A stretch of DNA of 8,183 nt from Desulfobacteraceae bacterium (GTDB lineage Bacteria > Desulfobacterota > Desulfobacteria > Desulfobacterales > Desulfobacteraceae), in the NCBI GenBank assembly GCA_015486915.1, contig WFQS01000680.1, forward strand, positions 1-8,183, written 5' to 3'. The notes beneath the pieces are model-generated. The model ran no database searches. It was given only the letters and a program-made list of their open reading frames with translations, and was not told the DNA's origin. Position 1 is the first letter of the stretch; each line of letters begins with the position of its first letter. This document shows, piece by piece, positions 1 through 7,106 of the stretch. Position numbers and translations under genes: made by a program.

Positions 1-2489
1 CTTGCTGTATACCCGAATCTTCCGGAATCGGAACAGGTGATCGTACAGGCGTAAATGTAAATACCGTCAGCAATGGTTTCCTGCAGCCACATGGTCTCGG
101 CGCGACTTCCTTCAAGTTGATCAAAATATCTTATTTTTCCGTGATAAATCTGGACTTCTACATCGTCAGGGGTCAACTCCCCAAGGAAAGCTTTAAGGGT
201 GATTCTCAAGGTGTCCCCGACAATGAAATCAGATTCTGTTATCAGTTGTGGTTTTGATAAACTGATATTTTCCCACAGGGAGATCAGCCTGGATTGAGTT
301 TTGGCGAGTTTTTTTGCTTTAACGGCATGATTTTCCGTCAGCTGCTTAAAATTTTTTGATGCCGGAATGTAGAATCTTTTCGAATATTCCCTTACCATCC
401 GGTAACTGGAAAAATCCATAATTGCCATTTTCATCGCTTCTTTCATCATTTTTATCCATTTTACCGGAGGAGCGCCCCTTTTTCTGTCGTAAAACTTAGG
501 GATCACTTCATTTTCAAGAATGTTGAACAAAGCCTGACTTTCAACCTCGTCCTGGTATTTATCGTTATCATAATGATCTCCGTTTCCAATGCCCCATCCC
601 CTGTCTTCCCTGAATCCTTCACACCACCATCCATCGAGGATGGAAAGATTTAACCCGCCATTGGCCGCAGCCTTCATACCGGAAGTTCCGCAGGCTTCAT
701 TTGGCCTTCTCGGCGTATTCAGCCACACATCACATCCCTGCACCATATGTCTTGCAATATTGATGTCATAATTTTCAAGAAATATCACCCTGTGTCTCAC
801 ATCGTAAACCCTTCCAAATTCAACAATCTGTTTAATGATATTCTTGCCTTCATTATCATTTGGATGAGCTTTGCCTGCAAATACTATCTGTATGGGCCTT
901 TTTTCATCGGTTATGAGTTTTGTCAGGCGTGGTATATCCTTTAAAAGGAGTCCAGCCCGTTTGTAAGTGGCAAACCGCCTTGCAAAACATATGGTCAGAA
1001 TCCGGGGGTTCATGACAGTTACAACTTCGTCGAGAATGTTTTTCGGGGCGTTTCGTTTTTCATATTGTTTTAATAAAAGCTGCCTGCATTTTCTGATTAA
1101 ATTGGATCTGTCCAGCTCATGGACATGCCAGAGATCAGAATTCTCAATATTGTCTATTCTTGAAACAAGGTCCGGGTTGTACATCATGCTGGACCAGTCC
1201 GAAGATAAATAGCGTTCCAGGAGAGAATTTTTGTGCCGGGAGATATAAGAACAGATATGTACACCGTTGGTTACATGGGAAATCGGTATTTCTTCCACGG
1301 GACGTTTCGGCCATAAAGACTGCCACATGCGGCGGGCCACTTCACCGTGAAGACGGCTTACACCGTTTATATAGCCAGAGAATCTGACCCCGAAAATAAA
1401 CATGGAAAATTTTCCGGTATCCTTTGTTCCGGATGGCTCACCCCAGGACAGCAGCTTTTTTTCAGAGATACCAAATTTTACAGCATAGGGCTTAATATAC
1501 GGCCGAATAAGTTCTTTTGGAAATTCATCATGTCCTGCGGCAACGGGTGTATGGGTAGTAAAAATACAGCTTCTCTTACATAGCTCAATGGCACTTTGAA
1601 AGTCTAAATTGTATTTATCCATAATAATGGAAATCCGTTCCAGCCCGGCAAAGGAACAATGTCCTTCATTCATGTGACATATATTTGGAAAAATATCCAT
1701 GGCGGTGAGCACCTTTATACCGCCAATGCCCAGTAACACCTCCTGGGCAATACGAGTTTCATAATGACTGTCATAAAGTCTGGAGGTGATATTTCGTATA
1801 ACTTCCGGGTTTTCCGGCAGATTTGTATCAAGAAGAAAAAGTCTGATTTTGCCTACCCTCAACTGCCAGACACAGGCGGTGATCATACCTTTGGGCCCGG
1901 GTATTTCAACTCTTATATCAAATCCCGAACTGTCCGTTACTTTTTGGACCGGTAGATCAAAAACATCATTTATGGGATAGGTTTCCTGCTGCCACCCGTT
2001 ATGGTCAAGAAACTGCCTGAAATATCCTTCCCGGAACATAATGCCAATACCGGTTAAAGGAATACCCAGATTAGAAGCGGCCTTTAGATGATCTCCGGCA
2101 AGGATACCAAGTCCTCCTGCAAAAAACGGCAGCGATTCATGAAGACCAAATTCCATGGAAAAATAAGCGGTTGTCTCTTTTACATTTAAATCAAAATCCT
2201 TGATTTGAGAGACCGATGAAAACATTTTTTCAAATTTTGCTTTCACCCGGCCGAGATGATCCAAAAAACTATCATCCTTTGAAAGTTCATCAAACCGTTT
2301 CTGGGATATCCTGGAAAGAAAAGCCACAGGATTTTTCCCTATTGCTTCCCACTGCCTTTGATCGATTCTCTCAAAAAGTTCAATTGCCTCGTGATTCCAG
2401 CACCACCAGAGGTTTCTTGCAAGATAATCCAGGAACGCAAGAGGTTCCGGAATTGCAGGATATACTTTATAAATCTGCATTTTTTTCAT
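1..2489 (-). CDS. glgP: Alpha-glucan (glycogen/maltodextrin) phosphorylase, GT35, 3'-truncated by window edge
   Basis: Cytoplasmic enzyme that releases glucose-1-phosphate from the non-reducing ends of alpha-1,4-glucans using phosphate. The frame is open for 829 residues with no stop or frameshift. Residues about 10-100 match the N-terminal DUF3417 region of the short bacterial/archaeal phosphorylases (NLWWCWN at 26-32). The catalytic part follows: YFSMEFG at 109-115, GGLGILAGD at 125-133, THTPVAAGHDEF with His313, ISHVTNGVH, VFAGKAHPNDNEGK, and the PLP-lysine motif GTSGMKAAANG with Lys606. The last visible residues (SGRFGYTA) belong to the C-terminal region, so probably only about 10-30 residues are missing beyond position 1. 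The start at 2489 has AAAGGG 8 bases upstream; a second in-frame ATG three codons later (2480) is less well placed. It diverges from the ResC-like gene. Family assignment is very secure; whether glycogen or maltodextrin is the main substrate cannot be told. Confidence 0.96.
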   Translation of the reverse strand, partial: MKKMQIYKVYPAIPEPLAFLDYLARNLWWCWNHEAIELFERIDQRQWEAIGKNPVAFLSRISQKRFDELSKDDSFLDHLGRVKAKFEKMFSSVSQIKDFDLNVKETTAYFSMEFGLHESLPFFAGGLGILAGDHLKAASNLGIPLTGIGIMFREGYFRQFLDHNGWQQETYPINDVFDLPVQKVTDSSGFDIRVEIPGPKGMITACVWQLRVGKIRLFLLDTNLPENPEVIRNITSRLYDSHYETRIAQEVLLGIGGIKVLTAMDIFPNICHMNEGHCSFAGLERISIIMDKYNLDFQSAIELCKRSCIFTTHTPVAAGHDEFPKELIRPYIKPYAVKFGISEKKLLSWGEPSGTKDTGKFSMFIFGVRFSGYINGVSRLHGEVARRMWQSLWPKRPVEEIPISHVTNGVHICSYISRHKNSLLERYLSSDWSSMMYNPDLVSRIDNIENSDLWHVHELDRSNLIRKCRQLLLKQYEKRNAPKNILDEVVTVMNPRILTICFARRFATYKRAGLLLKDIPRLTKLITDEKRPIQIVFAGKAHPNDNEGKNIIKQIVEFGRVYDVRHRVIFLENYDINIARHMVQGCDVWLNTPRRPNEACGTSGMKAAANGGLNLSILDGWWCEGFREDRGWGIGNGDHYDNDKYQDEVESQALFNILENEVIPKFYDRKRGAPPVKWIKMMKEAMKMAIMDFSSYRMVREYSKRFYIPASKNFKQLTENHAVKAKKLAKTQSRLISLWENISLSKPQLITESDFIVGDTLRITLKAFLGELTPDDVEVQIYHGKIRYFDQLEGSRAETMWLQETIADGIYIYACTITCSDSGRFGYTA

Positions 2490-2560
2490 TTTGAAAACCC
2501 TTTAATCATAATTTGCCGCAACATAAGTTCAACTACCCTTTTTTTATTCAAAAAGCAATC

Positions 2561-2588
2561 TATGCAATGCTGTTTTTGACAGCGCATA
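2561..2588 (-). promoter_or_regulatory. Hairpin at the glgP promoter/5' leader
   Basis: An inverted repeat: outer arms TATGC (2561-2565) and GCATA (2584-2588), inner arms GCTGT (2569-2573) and ACAGC (2579-2583) around a TTTTG loop, with a 3-base bulge on one side. One arm overlaps the proposed -10 of glgP, so it could be an operator or an RNA hairpin at the 5' end of the transcript. No T-run follows it on either strand, so it is not an obvious terminator. Confidence 0.35.
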
Positions 2589-2616
2589 TTATCAGGGACA
2601 AAATTTAAAAAATCAA
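2586..2616 (-). promoter_or_regulatory. Candidate glgP promoter with extended -10
   Basis: Reading the minus strand, TTGATT (2616-2611) is followed after 19 bases by TGATAATAT, an extended -10 (TGnTAATAT, core at 2591-2586). The spacer is longer than the usual 17, but the extended -10 could compensate. Transcription would begin about 90 bases upstream of the glgP start. This is a sequence-match prediction only. Confidence 0.4.
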
Positions 2617-2642
2617 TTGTTTTCTGTTATTCAATGAGAATA

Positions 2643-2698
2643 CTTTACCTGATAAATGTTTCATGGCGTGGCCTGCCTGCTTTTCCAGCAGAGTAAAG
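2643..2698. repeat. Nested inverted repeat in the divergent intergenic region
   Basis: The outer arms are CTTTAC (2643-2648) and GTAAAG (2693-2698). Within them lies a perfect hairpin, CTGCT (2677-2681), loop TTTCC, AGCAG (2687-2691). There is no adjacent T-run, so it does not look like an intrinsic terminator on either strand. Its role is unknown. Confidence 0.4.
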
Positions 2699-2705
2699 CT
2701 TGCTG

Positions 2706-2718
2706 CCAAAATTTTTGG
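2706..2718. promoter_or_regulatory. CCAAAA-T-TTTTGG palindrome, possible operator
   Basis: A 13-base perfect palindrome around a single central T. The geometry allows no RNA loop, so if functional it is more likely a protein-binding site for a dimeric regulator between the divergent genes. No regulator family was recognised from it, and A/T-rich palindromes of this size can occur by chance. Confidence 0.25.
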
Positions 2719-2843
2719 TTCTTTTAAAGCTCGATAACCGGATCTTCCCCATGGATTTATCAAAAAATATTAAAAGTCATTATTAGTAATTTTAGGTTAT
2801 AAATAGGATGTATAAAAAAATAATTAGATATTATAAAAAAATA

Positions 2844-2871
2844 TTGACAATAAAAGACTAAAATGCTTAAT
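2844..2871 (+). promoter_or_regulatory. Possible promoter for the ResC-like operon
   Basis: A perfect TTGACA (2844-2849) is followed after 16 bases by CTTAAT (2866-2871), a 4/6 match to TATAAT. If this promoter is used, transcription begins near 2878, downstream of the first ATG (2863). That would favour a later start codon for the ResC-like gene. The -10 match is weak. Confidence 0.3.
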
Positions 2872-3738
2872 TGCATCGTTATGTTTTATTGTTGCTGGTT
2901 TGAACTGAAAAAATATTTATTCATTATTTTTTTTGGAGGGACGTTGATTATCCTGTTTTTTTACGAAGGAGCCTTTTTGTTTTATGTGTCTGCGTTTTTG
3001 CTACACATTGTAAAGCTGCAAAAACTTGAGTATTTCTCCGGTATGGCAGGGCTTTTGATCAATGGGGCGCTTTTAATTCATATCGCAGATACTGCCGGAC
3101 ATCTTCCTGTATTTAATCTGTTTGAGTCGCTTATGTCAGCATCGTTCATCCTGGCATGCATGTGCATTTTTTTTACAGGATGGGATAAGATAAAAGTATT
3201 GCCCGTAAGAACCTTTATTTCTTCGCATGATGCAGTTGTCATGGTATGGCTTGTAGTTCTTCTGCTCTTTGGTATCACCTTGGTTTTTCCAAAAATTCCT
3301 GCTGCATCCCGATACGATTATAATTACCCATATGCTGTATGTTTTTTTCTGTTCCGTGTGCTGTCACTTTCAATGCTGCTTTTTTCTTCTGCTCTTTTTT
3401 TCACATCAAGCCTGAAAAAAAGAGTTTTCATCGCCGGAAATAAAAGTTCGTTTTCAGTTTACAGAAAAACCTTTCATCAAGGAAGGAATCTTCTTTTGCT
3501 TGGCACTGTCTTGTTTCTTGTTTCGGAATTCTCGGGTATGGTCTGGTGCCAGAAAGGATGGGCAGATATATGGCAGTGGAGTGACGGTCATCTGCAATCG
3601 GTATTTATTTTTTTTTATTTGATGCTGGCTTTTCATATCCGGAAAAGTAAAAAAAATAATTCAGGTATTCAATCAATTGTAGCTGGTATGGGCGGTGTTG
3701 TCATGCTTGTCTTCATGGTTATCAGGGGGATTGATTGA
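2863..3738 (+). CDS. Small CcsA/ResC-like membrane protein (cytochrome c biogenesis System II type, divergent)
   Basis: Polytopic inner-membrane protein of the CcsA/ResC/CcmC-like haem-handling superfamily. Numbering from 2863 (291 aa), hydrophobic spans lie near 19-50, 61-76, 88-104, 124-142, 157-180, 208-226, 244-258 and 270-288. The family signature is LPVFNLFES at 81-89 and a degenerate tryptophan-rich WWD region, GMVWCQKGWADIWQWSDGH, at 225-243. It keeps WxxxWxW but lacks the canonical W-D-P-K-E ending. His122 and His258 lie where System II proteins carry haem-ligand histidines before and after WWD, but no histidine follows His258, where the family usually ends in a GLHSY-type motif. The true start is uncertain: ATG 2863 and ATG 2881 lack ribosome sites, whereas TTG 2977 (253 aa product) has GAAGGAG five bases upstream. 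Its stop overlaps the next gene. Family good, exact function inferred. Confidence 0.82.
   Translation: MLNCIVMFYCCWFELKKYLFIIFFGGTLIILFFYEGAFLFYVSAFLLHIVKLQKLEYFSGMAGLLINGALLIHIADTAGHLPVFNLFESLMSASFILACMCIFFTGWDKIKVLPVRTFISSHDAVVMVWLVVLLLFGITLVFPKIPAASRYDYNYPYAVCFFLFRVLSLSMLLFSSALFFTSSLKKRVFIAGNKSSFSVYRKTFHQGRNLLLLGTVLFLVSEFSGMVWCQKGWADIWQWSDGHLQSVFIFFYLMLAFHIRKSKKNNSGIQSIVAGMGGVVMLVFMVIRGID
2965..2979 (+). promoter_or_regulatory. Ribosome binding site supporting an alternative TTG start of the ResC-like gene
   Basis: GAAGGAG (2965-2971) lies five bases before an in-frame TTG at 2977. A product from here would begin at the first membrane span (FYVSAFLLHIVKL), as CcsA-family proteins commonly do. 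A second purine run, GGAGGG (2935-2940), precedes an in-frame TTG at 2944 but is only three bases from it. Confidence 0.45.
3724..3738 (+). promoter_or_regulatory. Ribosome site and TTGA stop/start overlap coupling the two membrane genes
   Basis: AGGGGG (3724-3729) stands five bases before TTG 3735. That TTG overlaps the TGA stop (3736-3738) of the upstream gene in the four bases TTGA. This decides the ResB-like start, because the next in-frame ATG (3765) has no ribosome site. It implies translational coupling and a fixed ratio of the two proteins. Confidence 0.7.
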
Positions 3739-4568
3739 GAGAAATCACAAAAAAACTTTCATCCATGTCATTTGCATCATGGACTGTAGCTATACTTATT
3801 CTGTTGTGCACTGCTGGAATTTTACTTTTCAATAGTGAAAAGTTTTCGGATGGGTTCCATCATATGAACGATATGATTCTGTTGGACTGGCTGGCGCATC
3901 CACAAAAAGGAGTGCCGGTTTTAAAGATTTGGTTTGTATGTTTATGTATTGTTATGGTTATCCTTGGTATCAACCTTGTTTTTTGCTCCTGGAACAGATT
4001 TTTCAGATTAATCAGTGGTAAAAAAACCGATATTTCAAAATATATAATGCTTTTTGTTCATATTTTGTTTGGGTTTGCAGCTTTATGCCACTTCATCGGT
4101 TTTATATCCGGTTATAAATATAAAAATATTTATCTGAATTGCGGTCAATCCTTTAATTTTGATGATGTGTACAGCGTAAGGCTTAAACAGATACATTTTA
4201 TTGATAATTTTGCTTCACTTAAATTACATCACCGGGATCTCACGGCAAATAATTTTCACTATAATTCCAATTATGCAGATATTCAGCTTATCAAAAACGG
4301 GGATATCCTTTGTAATGGCAGAATTTTTATACTTAAACCCTTTTGCTTCAGCAATATGCAGATTACTCTGAAACGATTTGTACCGCTGGCGTTTCAAAGC
4401 CAGATACGTAAGGTATATAGAAATGGCAAAAATATCAGTAAAAATGAAAGAAAAATCGGCGTTCAAATTATTATTTCGAAAAATCCAGTGCTGTACGCTT
4501 TTTTTATAATTTATCCATTAATGATTTTGGGAATTTTTTTTTACCTTGGAATCACGTGGCGGGAATAA
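3735..4568 (+). CDS. Small ResB-like membrane protein (System II cytochrome c biogenesis type)
   Basis: A 277-residue protein with the ResB layout: TM1 about 13-32, TM2 about 63-84, TM3 about 102-126, a single extracytoplasmic domain about 127-250, and a final TM about 252-273 ending in a short cytoplasmic tail. TM2 ends in NLVFCSWNRF, resembling the ResB N-x-x-x-C-x-x-x-R region. TM3 begins with a histidine in LFVHILFGFAALCHFIGF (His109, His119), matching the ResB segment that supplies a membrane haem ligand, and is followed by the usual G..G / L.CGQ-type turn. ResB proteins are commonly about 450-550 residues; here the periplasmic domain is much shortened. It is coupled to the ResC-like gene, so the two probably form a complex that moves or holds haem at the outer face of the inner membrane. 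It could instead serve a related non-cytochrome role. No CXXC thioredoxin partner is present in the window. Confidence 0.8.
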   Translation: MREITKKLSSMSFASWTVAILILLCTAGILLFNSEKFSDGFHHMNDMILLDWLAHPQKGVPVLKIWFVCLCIVMVILGINLVFCSWNRFFRLISGKKTDISKYIMLFVHILFGFAALCHFIGFISGYKYKNIYLNCGQSFNFDDVYSVRLKQIHFIDNFASLKLHHRDLTANNFHYNSNYADIQLIKNGDILCNGRIFILKPFCFSNMQITLKRFVPLAFQSQIRKVYRNGKNISKNERKIGVQIIISKNPVLYAFFIIYPLMILGIFFYLGITWRE

Positions 4569-4578
4569 CTGCCATTAG

Positions 4579-4655
4579 CGGTTCTGAAAATCCAGAGGAA
4601 CCGTATATCAACAGATATCGAAACTCCTGGTACAACCAAAATTCATCGGAGTTTC
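4579..4655 (+). promoter_or_regulatory. Intercistronic hairpins before the TonB-receptor gene
   Basis: The 110-base gap folds into two stems. The first pairs CGGTTC (4579-4584) with GAACCG (4598-4603). The second is a perfect 8-base stem, GAAACTCC (4620-4627) with GGAGTTTC (4648-4655), enclosing a smaller TGGT-ACA-ACCA hairpin (4628-4638). An A-run rather than a T-run follows, so these are not terminators. They could set mRNA stability or access to the ribosome site ten bases further on. The role is inferred. Confidence 0.45.
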
Positions 4656-4664
4656 ATACAAAAA

Positions 4665-4681
4665 AAGGAATGAAGAACATG
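4665..4681 (+). promoter_or_regulatory. Ribosome site deciding the TonB-receptor start
   Basis: AAGGA (4665-4669) lies nine bases before ATG 4679. The in-frame ATG at 4670 abuts this motif with no spacing. The far upstream ATG at 4556 would add a non-hydrophobic extension in front of the signal peptide and overlap the preceding gene. ATG 4679 therefore fits best. Confidence 0.6.
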
Positions 4682-6775
4682 ATACTGAAACCAAATGAAA
4701 AGTTATTAATTTTAATGCTTATTGCCCTGTTTATTGTGTGTGCCGCAGGTACGGTTCCGGCTGAAACCAATTCACAGGTGCAGGATAACGGATTTAAGGT
4801 CTATTCTCTTGGACAGATTATTGTTACGGGGAAAAAGCAGCACAGGAAAACAGGTATCTCAACGGTTGTGACAAGTGAAAAAATCAAAGCTGAAAACAGT
4901 CATACCGTTGCCGATGCTTTACAATTTGTACCCGGACTTTTTGTAACAACAGGTTATAAAAATGAGCCTGATGTGACAATCCACGGTTTTGATCAAAGTC
5001 ATATTTTAATATTGATCGACGGAGTTCCTTATTATGAAACAAAATACGGAAAACTTGATCTAAACCAGATCACAACAGATAATGTGTCTGAAATTATCGT
5101 GCAAAAGGGAAATCAGTCTGTGCTTTACGGGGCAAATGCAGAGGCCGGAGTAATAAATATAATTACCAGAAAAGCTTCGGGTAAACCTTTTATTTCGGCA
5201 AAATTTGAGGCAGGAGAAAAAAACGCATCCCGTGTTTCATTATCCCACGGAATGAAATACGGTAATTTTAATTACTGGCTTAACTATACATATAAAAAAT
5301 CAGATGCATGGAGGTTGTCTGACAATTTCAAACCGCGTTTTGGTGAAATAAAAAGAAAACCGGGGACGACCACGACCGCCTACCTCGAAGACGGAGGAAA
5401 TTTTCGCGATAATTCCGATTATGAAAATCACAGCTTCTGGGCAAAGGTGGGAGTGGAGCCTTCACCCGATTCTGAATATTATCTGAATTTCCATTATTCA
5501 GCTTCTGACAAGGGGAGTCCTCCTAATCTCGATTCCATCAAGGTGTTCACATCAAGACCTGCATTTTCATATTTTTCAAGAATAGAAAAATATGACGATT
5601 GGGGCATCGACCTCAGCGGCAGGCAGAGACTGTCGGATAAATTCAGTTTTCAGGGAAAACTTTTTTATCACAACCATGTGGATGATTATGTATCTTATCC
5701 CGATGAAACCTATAAAACCAGGATAGCTGACAGCAGATACAAGGACTATCTTGCAGGGGGGATGATGCTTTTTGATTTTAAACCCGTTGAGTGGGATTCT
5801 TTAAAAATGGCTGTTCATTACAGGGGGGATTCACACAAACAGCGCGATGATACTTATCTTCCCTTTGCCAAGTCATTTTCATATACAGGTTCCATGGGGC
5901 TTGAAAATACCTTCTTTCGTGTAAAAAATTTGACCATTGTTACGGGCGTAAGTTATGACTGGTTCAATGTGGACAGGGCGGAACAAAATATTACAGATAG
6001 GGCAACGGGTAATTTAATTCAACAGCAAAAGCTTGATACACCTGGGAATATGGATGAAATCAATCCTTTGATAAGCGTTTCATACACATTTCCCAAATCA
6101 ACTAAGGTTTTTGCATCCATAGCAAAAAAAACAAGGTTTCCAACCCTTGAACAATTGTATTCCACAAGATCGGGCAACACAAATTTAAATGCAGAAAAAA
6201 GCATTAACTACAGCGCTGGTGTATCAAAAGAATTCGGACAAGCACTGAGACTTGCACTTTCTCCTTTTTATCATGATGTTTCAGATAAAATAACCCGTGA
6301 TGGTCAGCATTCAAGCGGAACATACATGAATTATGCAAAAGTTAAAATGACAGGTTTTGAATTTAACGCTGAATTAACACCAATGGAAAATCTGAGCCTG
6401 CATATGGGTTATACTTATAATGATGCCAGGGACAAAAGCCCGGGACGGGTTACTGACAAGGTTACAGGTATCCCCAAACACAAGGTGGATGGATCATTAA
6501 AGTATAAATTATCATCTTCCGGAACTTGTTTTTACCTTAATATGCTCTATGCGGATTCCACGTATTCCCAGTTGCCCACGCCGGATAATCCTTCTGTTTC
6601 TATACTTGAGGCTGATTCTTTCACTATATTTAACGGTAAAATTACACAGAAATTTTTAAAACATTGGGAGGCATCTATGGCAGTGGATAATATTTTTGAC
6701 AGAAACTATGAACCTGCATCCGGTTTTCCGGCACCTGGACGAAGTATATGGATTGCAATTTCCGCAAAATTTTAA
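4679..6775 (+). CDS. TonB-dependent outer-membrane receptor
   Basis: Outer-membrane active-transport receptor of 698 residues from the chosen start, a usual length. A signal peptide covers 1-28 (hydrophobic 9-23, V-P-A cleavage before Glu29). A TonB-box-like LGQIIVTG lies at 44-51. The plug follows at about 56-165, with ADALQFVPGLFV, VTIHGFDQSHILILIDGVP (98-117), VSEIIVQKGNQSVLYGANAEAGVINIITRK (split over 136-165). The rest is a 22-strand-type barrel rich in alternating aromatic strands, ending NIFDRNYEPASGFPAPGRS and a terminal Phe typical of barrel proteins. RFPTLEQLY...NTNLNAEKS (486-508) corresponds to the common FRAPTLYELY..NPNLKPE region and is not by itself specific for haem. The substrate (siderophore, haem, cobalamin or other) cannot be read from sequence. 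It follows the ResC/ResB-like pair and precedes a terminator. No TonB, ExbB/D or ABC importer genes lie in the window. Confidence 0.95.
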   Translation: MILKPNEKLLILMLIALFIVCAAGTVPAETNSQVQDNGFKVYSLGQIIVTGKKQHRKTGISTVVTSEKIKAENSHTVADALQFVPGLFVTTGYKNEPDVTIHGFDQSHILILIDGVPYYETKYGKLDLNQITTDNVSEIIVQKGNQSVLYGANAEAGVINIITRKASGKPFISAKFEAGEKNASRVSLSHGMKYGNFNYWLNYTYKKSDAWRLSDNFKPRFGEIKRKPGTTTTAYLEDGGNFRDNSDYENHSFWAKVGVEPSPDSEYYLNFHYSASDKGSPPNLDSIKVFTSRPAFSYFSRIEKYDDWGIDLSGRQRLSDKFSFQGKLFYHNHVDDYVSYPDETYKTRIADSRYKDYLAGGMMLFDFKPVEWDSLKMAVHYRGDSHKQRDDTYLPFAKSFSYTGSMGLENTFFRVKNLTIVTGVSYDWFNVDRAEQNITDRATGNLIQQQKLDTPGNMDEINPLISVSYTFPKSTKVFASIAKKTRFPTLEQLYSTRSGNTNLNAEKSINYSAGVSKEFGQALRLALSPFYHDVSDKITRDGQHSSGTYMNYAKVKMTGFEFNAELTPMENLSLHMGYTYNDARDKSPGRVTDKVTGIPKHKVDGSLKYKLSSSGTCFYLNMLYADSTYSQLPTPDNPSVSILEADSFTIFNGKITQKFLKHWEASMAVDNIFDRNYEPASGFPAPGRSIWIAISAKF

Positions 6776-6798
6776 TCATGACACGGAAAAATTCAGAT

Positions 6799-6818
6799 CT
6801 GCCTCATGGCAGCTTTTT
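6799..6818 (+). terminator. Likely intrinsic terminator after the TonB receptor
   Basis: The stem CTGCC (6799-6803) pairs with GGCAG (6808-6812) around a TCAT loop, followed by C and five Ts (6814-6818). It starts 23 bases after the receptor stop. The stem is only five pairs, so termination may be partial. Confidence 0.6.
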
Positions 6819-6999
6819 AAACAGCCAACCCGGCATCCTTTATACTGCTTTGTAATAAGCGTGTGTTTTTTAAAAACTGATCCATCTCTCTCCCCCCCCT
6901 TCTGAGAGGATATTGCCCCTGTTTTTTAAAAATATATCAACTGAATTACAGGTGAGAATAAAGGATGCCCATTTTTTTTAATTTTATACTTGATAATTT

Positions 7000-7063
7000 T
7001 TACATGTTGTGTAACCGCCATGAGGCGGATCTGAAGATTTTCAGACCATCTCCGGTGGCCGGA
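7000..7063 (+). promoter_or_regulatory. Array of four consecutive inverted repeats (possible structured RNA leader)
   Basis: Four perfect short inverted repeats follow one another with 0, 1 and 5 bases between them: TTACA-TGTTG-TGTAA (7000-7014), CCGCC-ATGA-GGCGG (7015-7028), TCTGAA-GATT-TTCAGA (7030-7045) and TCCGG-TGG-CCGGA (7051-7063). They lie 44 bases before the start of the CxxCH protein gene. The first, a 15-base palindrome, could equally be an operator for a dimeric regulator. The others have loops of three or four bases, as expected for RNA hairpins. Loop and stem sequences match no riboswitch core that I could recognise. Confidence 0.55.
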
Positions 7064-7106
7064 TCCAAGCGAGTTTCATATCAAAAAAAATGGGAGAAAT
7101 AACCAT

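Larger units (their letters stand above)
2490..2862. other. Divergent AT-rich intergenic region, no convincing gene
   Basis: This gap separates the divergently transcribed glgP and ResC-like genes. It holds the glgP ribosome site and candidate promoter, a nested inverted repeat at 2643-2698 and a short palindrome at 2706-2718. The right half is almost pure A/T and contains a TATAAA hexamer at 2798-2803 without a recognisable -35, as well as the TTGACA at 2844. Short reading frames are present on both strands, but none has a ribosome binding site. No tRNA, IS end or known riboswitch was recognised. Confidence 0.7.
6776..7106. other. Intergenic region with structured leader, no gene
   Basis: The left part has the terminator, then unremarkable AT-rich sequence with a run of eight Cs (6892-6899). 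Weak -10-like elements TATACT (6985-6990) and GATAAT (6992-6997) occur without convincing -35 boxes. The right part has the four inverted repeats and the ribosome site GGGAG (7092-7096). No open frame with a ribosome site was found, and no known riboswitch class was recognised. Confidence 0.65.

Noticed and set aside
589..2494. Many plus-strand open frames of 60-90 codons across the left part of the window.
   Set aside because: All lie opposite the intact phosphorylase frame, resemble no family and lack ribosome sites; they are antisense shadows.
2605..2763. A 52-codon minus-strand frame starting at a TTG, with a protein-like composition (contains LLEKQAGHAMKHLSGK).
   Set aside because: There is no ribosome site, the start is weak, I recognise no family, and the frame overlaps the nested inverted repeat. 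It could be a remnant of an older gene, but I cannot support a call.
2775..2800. A/T-rich partial palindromes that might be a Fur box upstream of the ResC-like gene.
   Set aside because: They match the GATAATGATAATCATTATC pattern poorly and are expected by chance in DNA this A/T-rich.
4556..4678. N-terminal extension of the TonB receptor from ATG 4556.
   Set aside because: It puts 41 polar residues before the signal peptide, overlaps the ResB-like gene, has no ribosome site and reads through the intercistronic hairpins.
6134..6202. RFPTLEQLY...NTNLNAEKS in the receptor as proof of a haem receptor.
   Set aside because: Similar segments occur in siderophore and cobalamin receptors, so the motif does not fix the substrate.
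6892..6899. Run of eight Cs in the intergenic region.
   Set aside because: It is outside any gene and not next to a promoter pair, so phase variation cannot be argued.
7011..7080. A known riboswitch (c-di-GMP-I, cobalamin, TPP, FMN or molybdenum-cofactor type) in the hairpin array.
   Set aside because: The conserved cores I know for the first four classes are absent. I cannot recall the molybdenum-cofactor consensus well enough to assert a match, so it is left as a test.
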